From Panonychus citri (lineage: Eukaryota > Arthropoda > Arachnida > Trombidiformes > Tetranychidae), in assembly GCF_014898815.1 (NCBI RefSeq), contig NW_026515433.1:2874501-2938500 (forward strand): DNA of 64,000 bases, written 5' to 3'. Shown in pieces: positions 44,054 to 56,840 of the stretch (the stretch's first letter is position 1; each line of letters starts with the position of its first letter). The notes under the pieces are model-generated. The model searched no databases and was not told where the DNA came from. It was given only the letters and a program-made list of their open reading frames with translations. The translations under genes and the position numbers were made by a program.

Positions 44054-46752
44054 ATGAATGCAAGTACGTTCTTTAATCGTTCAACGGCACCTCAATCTTC
44101 ATCATCATCCTCATCTGCATCATCTTCAACCAATAGAACAACTAATCCAAGGGCTAATAGTACTGGTGGAATCTTTGGTGGAGGTAACAATTCATCAACC
44201 CGAACCACATCACCACCTACTGCAGATTCATCATCAACCACAACCAACAACACCAATGGGTTTAATTTTTCTTTTGAATTTCCTAGCATCAATCTATCAA
44301 ACCTTACTGACACTTTCTCAGCAGCTCGATTCTCTTCACCAAATTTATCAACTTTGATTCCTAAACAACGATCATCATCAACAACACCAACCTCTCGCAA
44401 CGAATCATCTTCATCATCTTCATCACCTGGACCCACCAACTCATCTGGTTCCCGAGTGATCATGGTTTGTGAAAATTGTGGAATTAAATTCCATTTTCTT
44501 AAACGGAAGGTCAGTATCTTTTACATTTTTCTCTTCTCTCTCTCTTTCATCATCATTCACTCTCTCAATCTGATTACTTACTCTGGTCTATTATGTAACT
44601 ATACAGACACATAGGTGTGTATGTTTGTTTTTTATAATCAATCATCATTCAACATTTATTACGTTATCTCATAATCTAAACTGTTTTCTGGTTAATTCTT
44701 AATTTCAATCAACTATGATTATTGGATTATCTTTAGCCTATGAGTCATATTTTCTTCTGATTTGATAGCTATTTAATTCTACTCTATTTACACATGTTCA
44801 GATGTTCTATCAAGAGGTTTGTTTTTATCTTTTAAATGTGATATGATTTTAGAAAATGGAGAAAAAAAAAGATTAACTTGCACTCACTTGACTAATCAAT
44901 TTTTTGATCATTTTCGCCATTTTTATTCCCACTAAATTTTATCTAATTTTACCTGCTAATCAGTTGATATAGTTACATCATTATTTTATTACGTTGATAT
45001 GTTGACTGTTTAAATTTAGATTCATCCCCCATCACTACCTGGAACATCACAACGTCCGATTGAAATTACAGGTTCATTTTTGTTAAGTAATCTAATCGTG
45101 AACAATTGTCCTGAGCACCGGTTATCCCTGAAAACGATGATCTAACCTTGAATTCTAATTATATTTCTTTTTACATCAGAATTTCATTTGATTATTGACT
45201 TATTTTTGTCGATTGATCAGCTGAGAAGCGCAATTGATGCCTATTAATATCTTTAAAGAAAAGCAACATTGTGCTCAATTAATTCACAATGAAGCAATTG
45301 AGTTTATCTTTAAATGTATCTGACAATTAGATAATCAATATGGTTGATTAAGAAAGCAAAATCAAGTTAATCTTTATTGCTGATAACGATAAATATTAAT
45401 CTCAGTAATTATAATCTTTCACATCTTTCATTTTGCATCAATCATTAATCCGACTAAACAAGATCTCATTTTATTTTGTGATTTGTATTCAACCTCTTAC
45501 CTTTAACGTTTCTCTTTATTGTTTCAACAGAAAACTTGTTCGGATTGTAGTATGGATTACTGTGTTAATTGTTTTCCCAAAGATACTAATCATGATTTTT
45601 TCGCAAGCCTTCGTCGGACGCGATGTCGTCGATGTCGAATATTCAATATGCAACCTCTTGAAAGACATTCTCTTCTCGAACTGAGAATCAAAGATCTTAA
45701 ATGGTATATGGATAAAAAGCGTATACCTCATCGCTTTTGTAAGGTAAATTGTAAACTGAATTGTTTTATCTATCAGCTTTTGATTATAATCTCTTCCTCT
45801 GGTTACAGGAAAAATCGGAATTGGTTGATTTAATTCTTCGTACTGGTGAACATGCTAGGCGTTTATACTCACCACCCAATTCTTATCCCACCAGTCCTTT
45901 AAATAGTCGAACAACAAGCTCAAATACGACAAGCTCAAATGATACACCGAATCGTGTTCACCGTCAAGGGACAGATGACAGTTGGGTATTCGTTGATCCC
46001 GATGATTCTGGTTACCGGTCATCATTTGATGTCAATTCTGCTTCACAAGAAAATGCTTCTGGAGCCAATACCAATAATACTAATAATACCAATACCAATA
46101 CCAACACCAACAACACTCCATTAATTACTTCATCAAATACTACATCAGCTACTGGTAATAATAATAATATTAATGATACTAATAGCTCAACAAATACCAC
46201 AACAAGTGCAACTACATCTCGTTCAACGGATCATCAAAATGAGGAAACTACGTCAAAGGAAAACATTTCCTATGAAAGTAACTCAACGTCCAATCTCAAT
46301 GATTTTAAACCATTTAACATTGATGATTTAAACAGTGAGGATCAGATTCGTGATCTCAGTATTCGCCAAATTAAATTATTGTTAACTCGTAATTTTGTCG
46401 ATTTCAAAGGATGTTGTGAGAAAGAAGAATTGCTCGAAAAAGCCATTCGATTGTGGAGAGATGTCAACAAAGCCAAAGAAAGAGGTAATTATATCTTTTT
46501 AAAGAATATTAATTGTTACAATTTTGTCGCTAATTGATTTTGTTTATTTGACTTTCTTTTGTTCTTGAAATTTAAGGTTCTGAGGATTTGGATGATGATA
46601 GTGCTTGTAAAATATGCATGGAAAAGTTAATCGACTGTGTCCTTCTCGAGTGTGGCCACGTTGTTACTTGTATTGATTGTGGTAAACGTATGAACGAATG
46701 TCCAATTTGTCGACAATATGTTGTTCGAGCTGTGAGAATATTCAAGTCATGA
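44054..46752 (+). CDS. RNF34/RFFL (CARP)-type E3 ubiquitin ligase
   Basis: Four exons (44054-44509, 45531-45743, 45809-46484, 46577-46752) join in frame to 506 residues. A Ser/Thr/Asn-rich N-terminus (1-135) precedes a FYVE-like zinc finger split by intron 1 (CENCGIKFHFLKRK then KTCSDCSMDYCVNCF). A SAP-like helical segment (RIKDLKWYMDKKRIP) follows, then a long Asn/Thr-rich linker (about 250-370, with ACCAAT tandem codons at 46060-46115). A second SAP-like segment (IRQIKLLLTRNFVDFKGC) leads to a C-terminal C3HC4 RING (CKICMEKLIDCVLLECGH...CPIC). Members (RNF34, Rififylin) are membrane-associated ligases that ubiquitinate caspases, p53 regulators and other targets. The linker is much longer than in vertebrates and largely simple sequence. 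Confidence 0.9.
44510..45530 (+). other. intron 1 of the RNF34-like gene
   Basis: A 1,021-bp AT-rich GT-AG intron that splits the FYVE-like finger. No nested gene is seen. Confidence 0.75.
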
Positions 46753-47969
46753 TCAAGAAAATTCTCATCGGAACAATCAAATAATAGAAAGAAACAAAAG
46801 GATCTCTTGTGGCATCATGAACATTTACCAAGTCAATTTCCAGTCACCATCATCAACGATTTTAAAATAATTCACTTTTCGTTGAGAAGGAGACGAGCAA
46901 ATACATTCAGAAAATATAATTATTTAGATATAAAAACACCACTTTTGATCTCGAGAATCACTTTTGCTGAAGCTGACAGAAGGAATCGTTCAATATTAAA
47001 GGAAAAGTTCATTCAAGTGCCAATATATATTTAGATGATACTTAAATATATAAATATAATAATTATATATAAACATGGATACAAATGAACCCAAAATTTA
47101 TAAGTAATTTGGAGAAAAAATTGAACAATTGAAGATGATTATAAATGCTGCTGAATAACCCCAGTGATTTTGAATTTCCTCAAGTTAATTTTATCGAAGT
47201 GATTTGTTATATCAATACAAATATCTAAAATACTATAAACCAATTGCTCTGGATAAGTTTAATCACTATTTAAATGATAGTTAAAAATTTGTTTGTTAAA
47301 TGTCATATTTTTTTGGAGAAAATATCAAACAAATTAAAAACTTTCTGCTTTTCTTGTTTCAATGATCTTGTCAATCAATTTAATTGCTTCAAGTTAATCC
47401 AACTAATCATCAGGCATCACACCAGCATTAATCGATTTTCCAATCAATCAACTTAATCATTGATTCGCTTGAGATGCGAAATTAATTGTAAAGAGTAAAT
47501 TAAATATCAATCATAATGTTTTCCTTTGCACTTTAGCATAACCAATGATTAGATTTGTTTCTAATATTTTCTATTTACTGGACCAGTTAATTACTTTAAT
47601 GATTGTGATCTATTAATGAGTGAAAGTAACTGTCAATAGAGAGAAGTTAAATCAATTAACATCAATCTTTAACGTTTTTGCTCCATTGATTAACCTTTTG
47701 ATTCATTGTTTCAATTTAATGAATTTCTAATGAATGTCCTTTAAATTATAGCTTTGAATGTGTATTGTAATTGTTTGATGATTACAATTGATGCAAAGTC
47801 TAATTTTTAAGCCGAAATTTTAAATTATGAACATAATTTATTATATAAATTATATAACTTTGAATGTCAATTCAATCATTTTTATCATTTGGTTTCATCT
47901 TTTGCTTTTTCACATTGATCAAGATGATTACGTTTCCACCCTTGGTGTTAATTGTCACGCAATCTCTAG
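46753..47969. other. intergenic between convergent genes
   Basis: AT-rich spacer between the RNF34-like and Sac1 genes; it holds both 3' untranslated regions. Frames at 46807-47034 and 47274-47456 lack coding character. Confidence 0.5.
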
Positions 47970-50683
47970 TCAATTGTTTGCTTCGTTTCGTTTAATTGGA
48001 CATAATCTCGGAACGTCAACAAACTCAGTCCCATAGAAAACAATTACGGTCGCACTTAGAGCAATCATTGTCGCCCAAAATAGCAGGTACATCAAGGTGA
48101 TTGTTGAATGTTCTGTAAGTTAAATCAATAAGAATCTCAGTTAATTACGATTTAATCGTCTTGTAGTTTGTTAGACTTACCAGTTGGAATGAATAGACTA
48201 AAGAAAAACATAGCAGTTGACCCAAGGAACATACATGGTAACTAAAGAAATTAATTGATAAATTGTGGTGAGAATTGAAATGAAATTCAGTCGAAAAGTT
48301 AACTTACTGCTAAATATTTCCAATCTTTTCTCGCTTTCAATGGACTTGGTGAAGATTTACCCTCGTTTTCATTGATCATATATCGCCCGAGAAATAAATC
48401 GATAGCGTCCTAGGTTTAGGGTAATGAATTAAATTCTGGTAAATTACTGATTCAATCATCAAACTTACCTGTCGGAATCCATCGGTAAAATTATTCTTAT
48501 AATATCTGATGAGAGAGTTGATTCCATCACGAATTAGACCCACTTGAGTTCGTTTTCCAGTTCGAGTGTAATCAGTTTTAAGAGCTCCCGTTCCAGCATA
48601 TTCAATGCTACAAATATCAGCATTATCAGCCCAAACTATTTGATTAGAAAAGAGAAATCAATAAAATCGAATTGATCGAAAAATAATATTGGTCAAAGAA
48701 AAAAATTATCTAATTCTATTCACCATTTCGAAATAAACTGTAAAGAGTAGTATGATCTTCGATACGATCACCATGACTGATGATTCCAAAGCGAAGTAAA
48801 AGATCAGCCAAATTTTTCTTGGCGATTAAACTTTGGACTACATTGGTTCGATCCAAACTGTCGATACAATTGGTACGGAAAATTCCTTCTTGTTGAGATT
48901 GAACGGTTCCATCAGAGAGAAGGAGAAAATAACCGAATTCTTTTTGCTCTTGGGATAATCGTTCCATTAGAATATTAAGTCGATCCCATCGCATTTTACC
49001 ACATTCCCGATGGAACTCAAAATGCTCATATCGAACCATAGGATTGTTTAAACTCTCACAGGCAACTCGTAAATTTCGCTCCAGGGCAAGTTCGGTTCCC
49101 TTTAAATCGATCAGATTGACTAAAACGGTTTTACCATAAGTCATAAGAAGACTTTCAATGTGCTTTGTGATTACTTCTTGTTGCATTTGATTGGAAACAA
49201 TTACAGGTTGAGGTTTGTATCGTAGGTTTGGATATTGTTGCCATACCAATGGTATAGAGCCACGAATTTGAACATGACTTCCACGATTGTTTTCCCATTC
49301 AACGATCTGTTCCGTTTCAACGAAATTAGCAACATTCCCCTGGAGATCAGCACCACGACAGAATAATCGAGTTCCAGCTCTGTGGTTACTTCGTCGTGAA
49401 ATAACAATCCAATGGAAAACTTTCCTATTCAGAACAACCGAACTTATATTGATAACTAAACAGAGAGAACAAAGAAAATCAACAAAAGAAAATTCAAATA
49501 TTCAATCTAAATGGTAAAAGGAAGGAGTGAAAATTTTCAAGGTTCGAGGGTTTTTTTTCTCGTCTTTCGAAATGGTTTCAACACCGAGAAAAGTTCAATG
49601 AATACAAGGTTAATCAATCGGATGTTGAAGGGACCTTATTTTCCTTGCTTGTTTGGTAGAGAGATTGATCATTATTATTATTACTTTAAACTCTAATAAG
49701 ACCAAATAATTGACAGTCAAAATTATATAAGAATCACTCCTGATTGATGATTAATGGTAAATCTTAATATCTATTATAATACTTACATCCATGCATCAAG
49801 GGTAAACAATATTTAGAAAGCTCCGGTTGAATGAGAAGAGGTTTCATCAAATGGTGATTCCATAGAAACTTTTGCTCAGCCTGAAAATGTAACAATTAGA
49901 TAGAATCAACAATTTAACCACGATGAATGGATTAGAAATCTTAATTTTCGATTAACTTACTCTTTCAAACAAAGAGGTTTTGATGAAATCTGGTCCAAAA
50001 TTGTACAATCGTTGAAGAGAATGGGTGAGATCGTAAGAGTACGAGAAATAAAAATACGGAGTTTGGAGGACACATTTAACCATATTAAGGTAAGAATTAT
50101 TATAATTAACCTGTTCCTCAGTTAAATGGAGGGTATTACGAGTGTAAGAGATAACATCAGTATCTTCAATCCGATAAACTGGTTGATTGTAAATTTCACC
50201 AATTTTAACCGATCGAGTGATAACAACCAAATAAGGACCAGCAAGAAGATTAACTATCCCAAGAATACCTTGAATCTGTCGGCTAAACATCCCTTCGACA
50301 TTTAATTGTCCAGTATTAGTCTCAAGACCTACATTATGAGAGATCCTATCAACAACCATTAGCTCGGTATCATTACCAATTGGATGGATATAAAATCTGT
50401 CAGTTCCAGTGATGCTAAAAGAAAAAGAGAAAGAAAATAAAATAGAATAGAATAAAATTCAACCTCAAATATAAATTACAACACAAAATACATAGTAAAT
50501 AATACAAGATAAGTCATGAATTAACAATCAACAATTAAAGAGATTGAGAAAAAAATAACAATCAAATCAAGAAAAAAAAGCAAATGAAAATTTTAACAAG
50601 AAAAACACAAAATGATTCTTGTTTCATACTTACAGCATCAAAGGCCCATGAGTATTGGAATCGCTTTTAATCATATTGGTCAT
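47970..50683 (-). CDS. Sac1: Sac1 phosphoinositide phosphatase
   Basis: Eight exons on the minus strand (50634-50683, 49961-50414, 49787-49880, 48724-49455, 48469-48635, 48308-48409, 48181-48241, 47970-48112) keep phase throughout and give 600 residues, close to the family's 587. The Sac domain runs from about 60 to 450, with the catalytic loop RTNCIDSLDRTN, which contains the CX5R(T) signature. The C-terminus has two membrane segments (FLGSTAMFFFSLFI and LMYLLFWATMIALSATVIVF) split between exons 7 and 8. Sac1 dephosphorylates PI4P and other monophosphoinositides at the ER and at ER-Golgi or plasma-membrane contacts. The start was chosen at MTNMIKSDSN, the only upstream ATG that splices in phase. 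Confidence 0.95.
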
Positions 50684-50934
50684 CTAGATTTCGACACGAT
50701 TAAAATAAATTCAATTAGATTTAATCACAATTAAAGGTTCATAAGGAAATAAAATCAATTTAAAAGTGACAAATTCTAAAATCTGGTTCTCTGTCCAGAA
50801 GAAAAAAAAATTTCTATTTACACAATTTCCATGGAAACGAGTGACTCATTCGCGAAAACGTGTATCTTTTTAAATTGTTTTCTTTTCCACTAATGTTGTT
50901 TACAATTAATTCTCTTGATTTGTAATAATTAACT
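50684..50934. promoter_or_regulatory. short bidirectional promoter, Sac1 / TBL3
   Basis: Only 251 bases separate the start codons of two divergent housekeeping genes, so this interval must contain both leaders and a shared promoter. A palindromic TGACTCA (AP-1-type site) lies at 50842-50848, next to a small CpG-containing patch (TTCGCGAAAACG) in otherwise AT-rich sequence. Function of these sites is inferred. Confidence 0.6.
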
Positions 50935-53535
50935 ATGAAGATTAATTTAAAAGAAAGGTAAGTTAAGGGGGTAATTAAGTTGATGACTGTTGATTAATTG
51001 TTGGGTTTTCATTTTTCTAGTTTTAAGGTTCAACATCGGATCCAAGCTTCATTCACTCATGGTTACCTTAGGGTAAGTGATTTTGATTGTTTGGTTTTTT
51101 GTTTGTTTGTTAATTGTTGATCCATTTTTGACTTTTGGTTTGTTTTAATTTGTTTCTTTGTAGATTGATGATTCTGGTGATCATATTTTAACATCTACTG
51201 GTGATACAATTAAAATATCTTCTGTTTCTGATGGAACTGAGGTTGCCAGTATTAGAGAGAAAATTTCTGAAGATGTTGAAGATGAAGTGATTGATTTTGT
51301 CACTGGTCATCATGATGGAGTGGACAAAGTATTTGCTGCTTATCGTAGTGGTCTTCTTAAAGAATGGACTTGGAATAGTGAGGGTGCCAACTTGAAAAGA
51401 ACATGGAAAAGTCTTCATACTGGTCCAGTTTCTACTTTAGCCATTGATGGTGGAGGAAAAGGTGATCTCTTAGCTTCTGGTTCCGGTGATACAATTGTTA
51501 AGGTTTGGGATGTAATTAAACAATATTGTACTCATCATTTGAAAGGATGTCGAGGTATCATTTCCTGTATTCAATTTTACACCAACCCATCAGGAACCAA
51601 GATGATCAGTGCTTCGGGTGATCTAGATTATTGTGTTAATATATGGAGATTGGAAGATAGTGAACTGATTGCCCGTCTCGAAGGCCATTGTAGTCGAGTC
51701 ATTGGGATACAATTTTATTCACAAGATGATAAAGATATCGTTATAACTGCAAGTCGTGATATGTTGGCAATTGTTTGGTCTATTGACGATGGAATATCAC
51801 TTCGTAAGATTCCTCTTTTCGAAGCTGTTGAATCAATGGTTTTACTCCTCATGGCACTGAAACGGGTTTTCTTGATGTAAAAAAGAGTAAGGGAAAAATT
51901 TTCCTTACCGGTGGACCTAAAGGTGTCGTCAAGGGTTGGGACACTAGCACTGGTAGCTGTGTATTCACTCAGATTAATTCAATAACAGGAAAAACAAAGG
52001 AGTCAACCGATAATGATGATCAACAACCAAATGAATTTATTATCCAATGTTTACTTCATCCTGATCTATCTAAATTAATTGTTGTCTCATTTGAACGAAA
52101 TATTTTATTCTATAATCTGGCTGAGTTTAATTTGGTTCGACAATCGATAGGATTTATCGATCAAGTGACAGACATTAAATTCGTTGGATCAGAAGAGAAG
52201 CACATTGTAGTAGCTACGAATTCACCGAATATGTTTTTATTTAATCTCGAAACAATGGAATCATTTATAATAAAAGGACACACTTCGAACGTCCTTTCAG
52301 TTCAAGTTTATCCACTGGCCAAGACGCTTTTCGCAAGCTCATCGAAAGACAATGACATTCGTCTCTGGGAATTTAATCCAATTACAATGTCAGCAAAATG
52401 TTTATACATCGCCAGTGGTCATTCCATGTCAGTTATATCTATCGGTGTTCCAAACAAATCAACCAAGTGGCTTTTCTCTGGATCCGAAGATACAACCATG
52501 AAAGTTTGGAAACTTCCAAACAAGATAAAGATCGACGATGACTCTGAAGAAGCTCTTTCCACTCTGGAAACTGTAAAAGCCCATGATGGTGATATTAACG
52601 CTATCGCAGTTTCGCCTAACGATCAACTTTTAGCCTCTTGTTCACAAGACAAAACGGCAAAGATTTGGTCATTCGATAGCAAATTAAGTCTTGTTGGTAC
52701 CTTGAAAGGTCATCGCAGGGGCATATGGTCAATCTCTTTCTCACCGGTCGATTCAATTGTTGCCACCGGATCAGCTGATACTACGATTAAAATCTGGTCT
52801 CTAAACGATTTCAGTTGTTTGAAGACACTTCAAAGTCACGAATCATCTGTATTGAATTTTGTTTTCGTCAACAAAGGTCTTCAGATAATTTCCAGTTCAT
52901 CTGATGGTAACCTCAAACTTTGGACAGTTAAATCAGGTGAATGTTCAACAACCTTAGACGGTCACACAGCCAAAATTTGGGCTCTAACAATCAACAGTGA
53001 TGAACAATTAATGATTAGTGGCGGTGAAGATTCACAGTTGATCGTATGGAAAGATGATACAGTTGAAAAGATTGAAGAAGCCGCTAAAAAGGATGAATTA
53101 TTTATCGCTAATGAGCAGCAATTAATGAATTACATTCAACAACGAAAATGGACCAAAGCATTGAAATTAGCAATTAAACTGGATCAACCTTTCCGAGCTT
53201 TAAACATTATCAAGGAGATACTTTTCAGCCCTGATGAAAATAAATTACAAATCCTTGAATCGTCATTAAAAGGACTACGAGAAGATCAACTAATATCGTT
53301 AATTAAATACGCAATTAACTGGAATACCAATAGTAAAAATAGTGAAGCAGCTCAATCAATTTTTAGAGTAACATTAAACCTCCTTGGACCAGAAGGGATC
53401 CTTAATTTATCCGAATCAAAGGAAATTGTTGAAGGATTTTTATCATATACTAAACGACATATGAACAGAATCAACAAATTAGCTGAACAAATTACCGTTA
53501 TAGACTTTTTGTATTCTAATATTAAATTAGATTAA
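50935..53535 (+). CDS. TBL3: TBL3/Utp13-like WD40 ribosome-biogenesis protein, with one frameshift
   Basis: Three exons (50935-50957, 51021-51072, 51164-53535). Exon 3 reads continuously except for one frame change: the frame running to about 51840 hits a stop at 51878-51880, while the frame from about 51844 onward carries the rest. One missing base in the T run at 51840-51843 accounts for it; with that allowance the protein would be about 815 residues, near the family's 808. Twelve or more WD40 repeats form the two propellers of UTP13/TBL3 (for example LKGHRRGIWSISFSP and SCSQDKTAKIWSF). A C-terminal helical Utp13 domain follows (QQRKWTKALKLAIKLDQPF). Utp13 belongs to the UTP-B module of the small-subunit processome, active in the nucleolus on pre-18S rRNA. 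No splice signals explain the shift, so it is a sequence error or an inactivating allele. Confidence 0.88.
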
Positions 53536-53730
53536 TTGCTACCAATTAATTTGAGAGGAAAAAAAATTTAAAACCAGAGTTTTCCTTGTAAATATTACAT
53601 TTTGGACGAAAAATATACAAAAATGAAAAGATATTAACTGTAATTTATTGTTTTAATTCAGTTATTAGACAATTATTTTGAGAAAGGATCAATAATTGTA
53701 ACTGATTCCCTCTAAATGGTTTTGACATTT

Positions 53731-56700
53731 TCAACAATCTAATTGCTTCTCTCCCTGTTTGTTAACCATTTCACTTTCAGATGATTTATTGACCGCAGTT
53801 AATTTAACATCTCCAGTAAAAGCATAACCATTTGCTTGATTAACTTTAATTGCCGTCGATGAAACACCCATTCGAGATCTTGACCATTCTTCCAGGAAAT
53901 TTTTCGTTGGATATTCAACCATAAGCGCTAGAATCACAGCCGAAGCATAACCAAGAATATAATTACCAGAAAACAGAGCGAGCTATTAGCAAAAAAAGAG
54001 GGAAAACAATACTAATCAATTATTACCAACAATTAACAACAATCAACTTACACCAAGTGAAGTAGTTGCATCTAAATAAACCCTATTAGCAAGGATCAAA
54101 TTTGAATAAACAATATATTGAGTTAAATAAGCTCCATAAGTTAATCTTGATAAGATGACCAAAAATGACCAAGACAATATTTTATCAACAACCGGAGCAT
54201 TTCCGGTAGTGATTGAAAATATAATCCAGGAAATAGCCATCGCCCAAACTGGACGATGAAGTGACCCATAGATAATCGCCTCCATTTTATCAAAATCATA
54301 TGAATTGAAACGATAAGGCATCAAAAGAATAGCCAACAAAACAGCAATTGAAAGTATCCACAAACTAATATTAAGTGTCTAAGAGCAATTAACAAGCAGA
54401 AAGAAAAATTAATTATTAGTCCAATTACAGGTAAATTAATTTACCTTGTTTATTTTTAGATTTCTTTTGGTTAAAATCAAAATATCGCCAAGACCAAGGC
54501 CAATACAATAAGCACCGATTCGACACCAAGGTTTAATATAAACGTGAGTATAATAACCGTTGACCATTTTCGGGTGCCAAACAATTGTCGGTGTTAAATC
54601 TTTCTCTTCGATAATTAGTCCAGTAATTATCATGGATCCAATTGTGGTCAATATTAGAATAGTCCAACTTAACCATCGTTGTCTAAAAGGTTCGAAATTG
54701 AATTAGAACTTTTCATCGCAAAGTGGATTAAATGATTTACCTTGTGAGGATTAACAAGGAAATGAACGGAGCTAAAAGATAGAACTGAAAATCATTGGCA
54801 ATGTACCAAACTGGACCTAAACACTGGAAACGACATTGATTATTATGAATATGATTAAATCGATCGAACTATTTAGAACTTACCTCGAATCCAACCATAT
54901 TCTGTGAGAAGAAATTATTTACAAATAATAATAATTTCCACCAATCTCTAGAACAGGTATCGGTAATTTCTTGTGACCAGAGATACCAATTAGGTCCAGA
55001 GCCGAATCGCTTCCAAATTATTGACAAAAGAAGGACAATTATCATGGGAACAGCTAATCTTGAGATAAGAGAGATTAATTAATCAAAGTTGATCATTAAA
55101 ATGTAACAATTTTGATTATAAAGGAAAAGTTTGAAACAAGAACAAAAAGATTACCTTAAATAACGGTAAATGTAAGCATTAAGAAGGTAATCAAAGGCCA
55201 TTTTGATCTGTTCTCTTCGTGATTTCCCTTTGAATCGAGCAGAATAAGATCCAGCCTTGTCTAGAATATGATAAGAAACTAAAAGGCCACTAAATTGCCG
55301 AATCATAATTAATTCCAAAGTAACTGAGGTGAAACAAAGATCGACCAAAAAAGTTTACCTGATAACGAAAAAAGTGTCAACCCAAGCCGAAGAGTTAACA
55401 ACGATCTGTGTCCAAAACTCTTTGGCTCGACTATCAAGTTCCATTGTATCAACTGATTAGAGAAAAATTAGAGAGAACAATTGATTAATTAATTTTCATT
55501 CACTAAATTGTCAACCAATTTACCTGCAAAACTCGCCATCAGAGCTAAACCATAATGTCCAAGGAAAATGAAAAACATTGAGATCGCTTTGAGTCCATGA
55601 AGACACGAAATTGAATTAGCCGATTCTTTGGTATTTAATAAACTCGAACCATTTTTAATCACTGAGAAATTGATTGTTAGACTGATCAACTTAAATTTAG
55701 GTTTCATTTTGTACTTTGAATGATACCAATCCATTATTGAGCCAAACAATACAATCCAAACAATTAGTAATAAGAAACCTCTGAGAACCAGAATTACAAA
55801 TATAATACAATTAAAATTAATCTTTTCCAACGATTAACTAATTTCTCATTCCAACGATCAACTTACAGAATGATAATCTCATAATCATCCCAAGGAAGCG
55901 ATGAACCATCATCACAGTTATTTATTTCCGTAGGAATTGTCTTGCCAATTTGAATTGCTTAGTAAATAAATTGTTAGAATACGAAAGTTAATTGTTGCCA
56001 ATTAGATTTTCTTACCTCCTTTAAGTGTTGATATTATCGAGCTGATATCGTCGTTAGTACATGTTGATGGTAGACAAATGTGAATATCGGGATCCATTAG
56101 ATCAGCATTTGAATCACTAATTAACGATCGTAAATTAGTTAATTCTGAGGTCTGATTTTGATAAAGAATCAAAGTAAACAAAATAACAATAGATTAATTG
56201 TTAAGTTAATCGATTACAATTGATTACATTTTACCTGCAATTGTTTGAATTGAGGTAATTGTTTCAATTTCAATATTTCAGTGGGCACATTGTTCATTAA
56301 CTTTTGAAGGGGAATCCGTAAGTGACAATAACGGGTGGTCATTGTATCTGGTAGACCAGAATATTTAGATTTATATGGACGAAGGTCAACATTTAATTGT
56401 AAACATTGATCATATGATCCAATGAATCTCATTTTCCCCATGAAAAGTCCCGTCGGGATCTTGGCTTGTGAATCTAATACTGGAAAAATTTGATCACAAT
56501 TAAAATCTATTCGAGAAAGTTAATTGCTAAAGAATTGACCATAAATCGAAGGTCCAGTCTACTTACAATTATATGTCCAAAAAGATCCCTTTTCCAGTTC
56601 AGCGGAAAATAATCGACGGAATTGTGAACATGGAACCGACAGATTGGCCTTATTTAGAAAACCGTCGATTTTGATCTTAATCATTTCGAGAGCGAATTCC

Positions 56701-56840
56701 ATCTCGTCGTTTCTCATCATTCGCGTAATTAAAGCCTTTCCAAGTACATCGAAAGCTTCATTGTTGCAATTAACTAATTGTGAACCAAGAAACCATGATA
56801 ACCAATGAACGGCAAACAATTTGATCATTAATCTACCCAT
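53731..56840 (-). CDS. NRF-6-like (nose resistant to fluoxetine) acyltransferase 3 membrane protein
   Basis: Twelve exons on the minus strand (56567-56840, 56235-56479, 56016-56151, 55867-55957, 55524-55780, 55359-55452, 55155-55289, 54884-55058, 54741-54823, 54445-54682, 54052-54378, 53731-53982) keep phase and give 768 residues. A signal peptide (MGRLMIKLFAVHWLSWFLG) and an extracellular Cys-containing NRF domain (about 25-215) precede a multi-span acyltransferase-3 domain (about 235-700). The family element HGLKAISMFFIFLGHYG contains the His typical of the active site, and GPVWYIANDFQFYLLAP is another hallmark. C. elegans NRF-6 acts in lipid or drug uptake in the intestine; arthropods carry many copies. 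Substrate is unknown. Confidence 0.93.
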
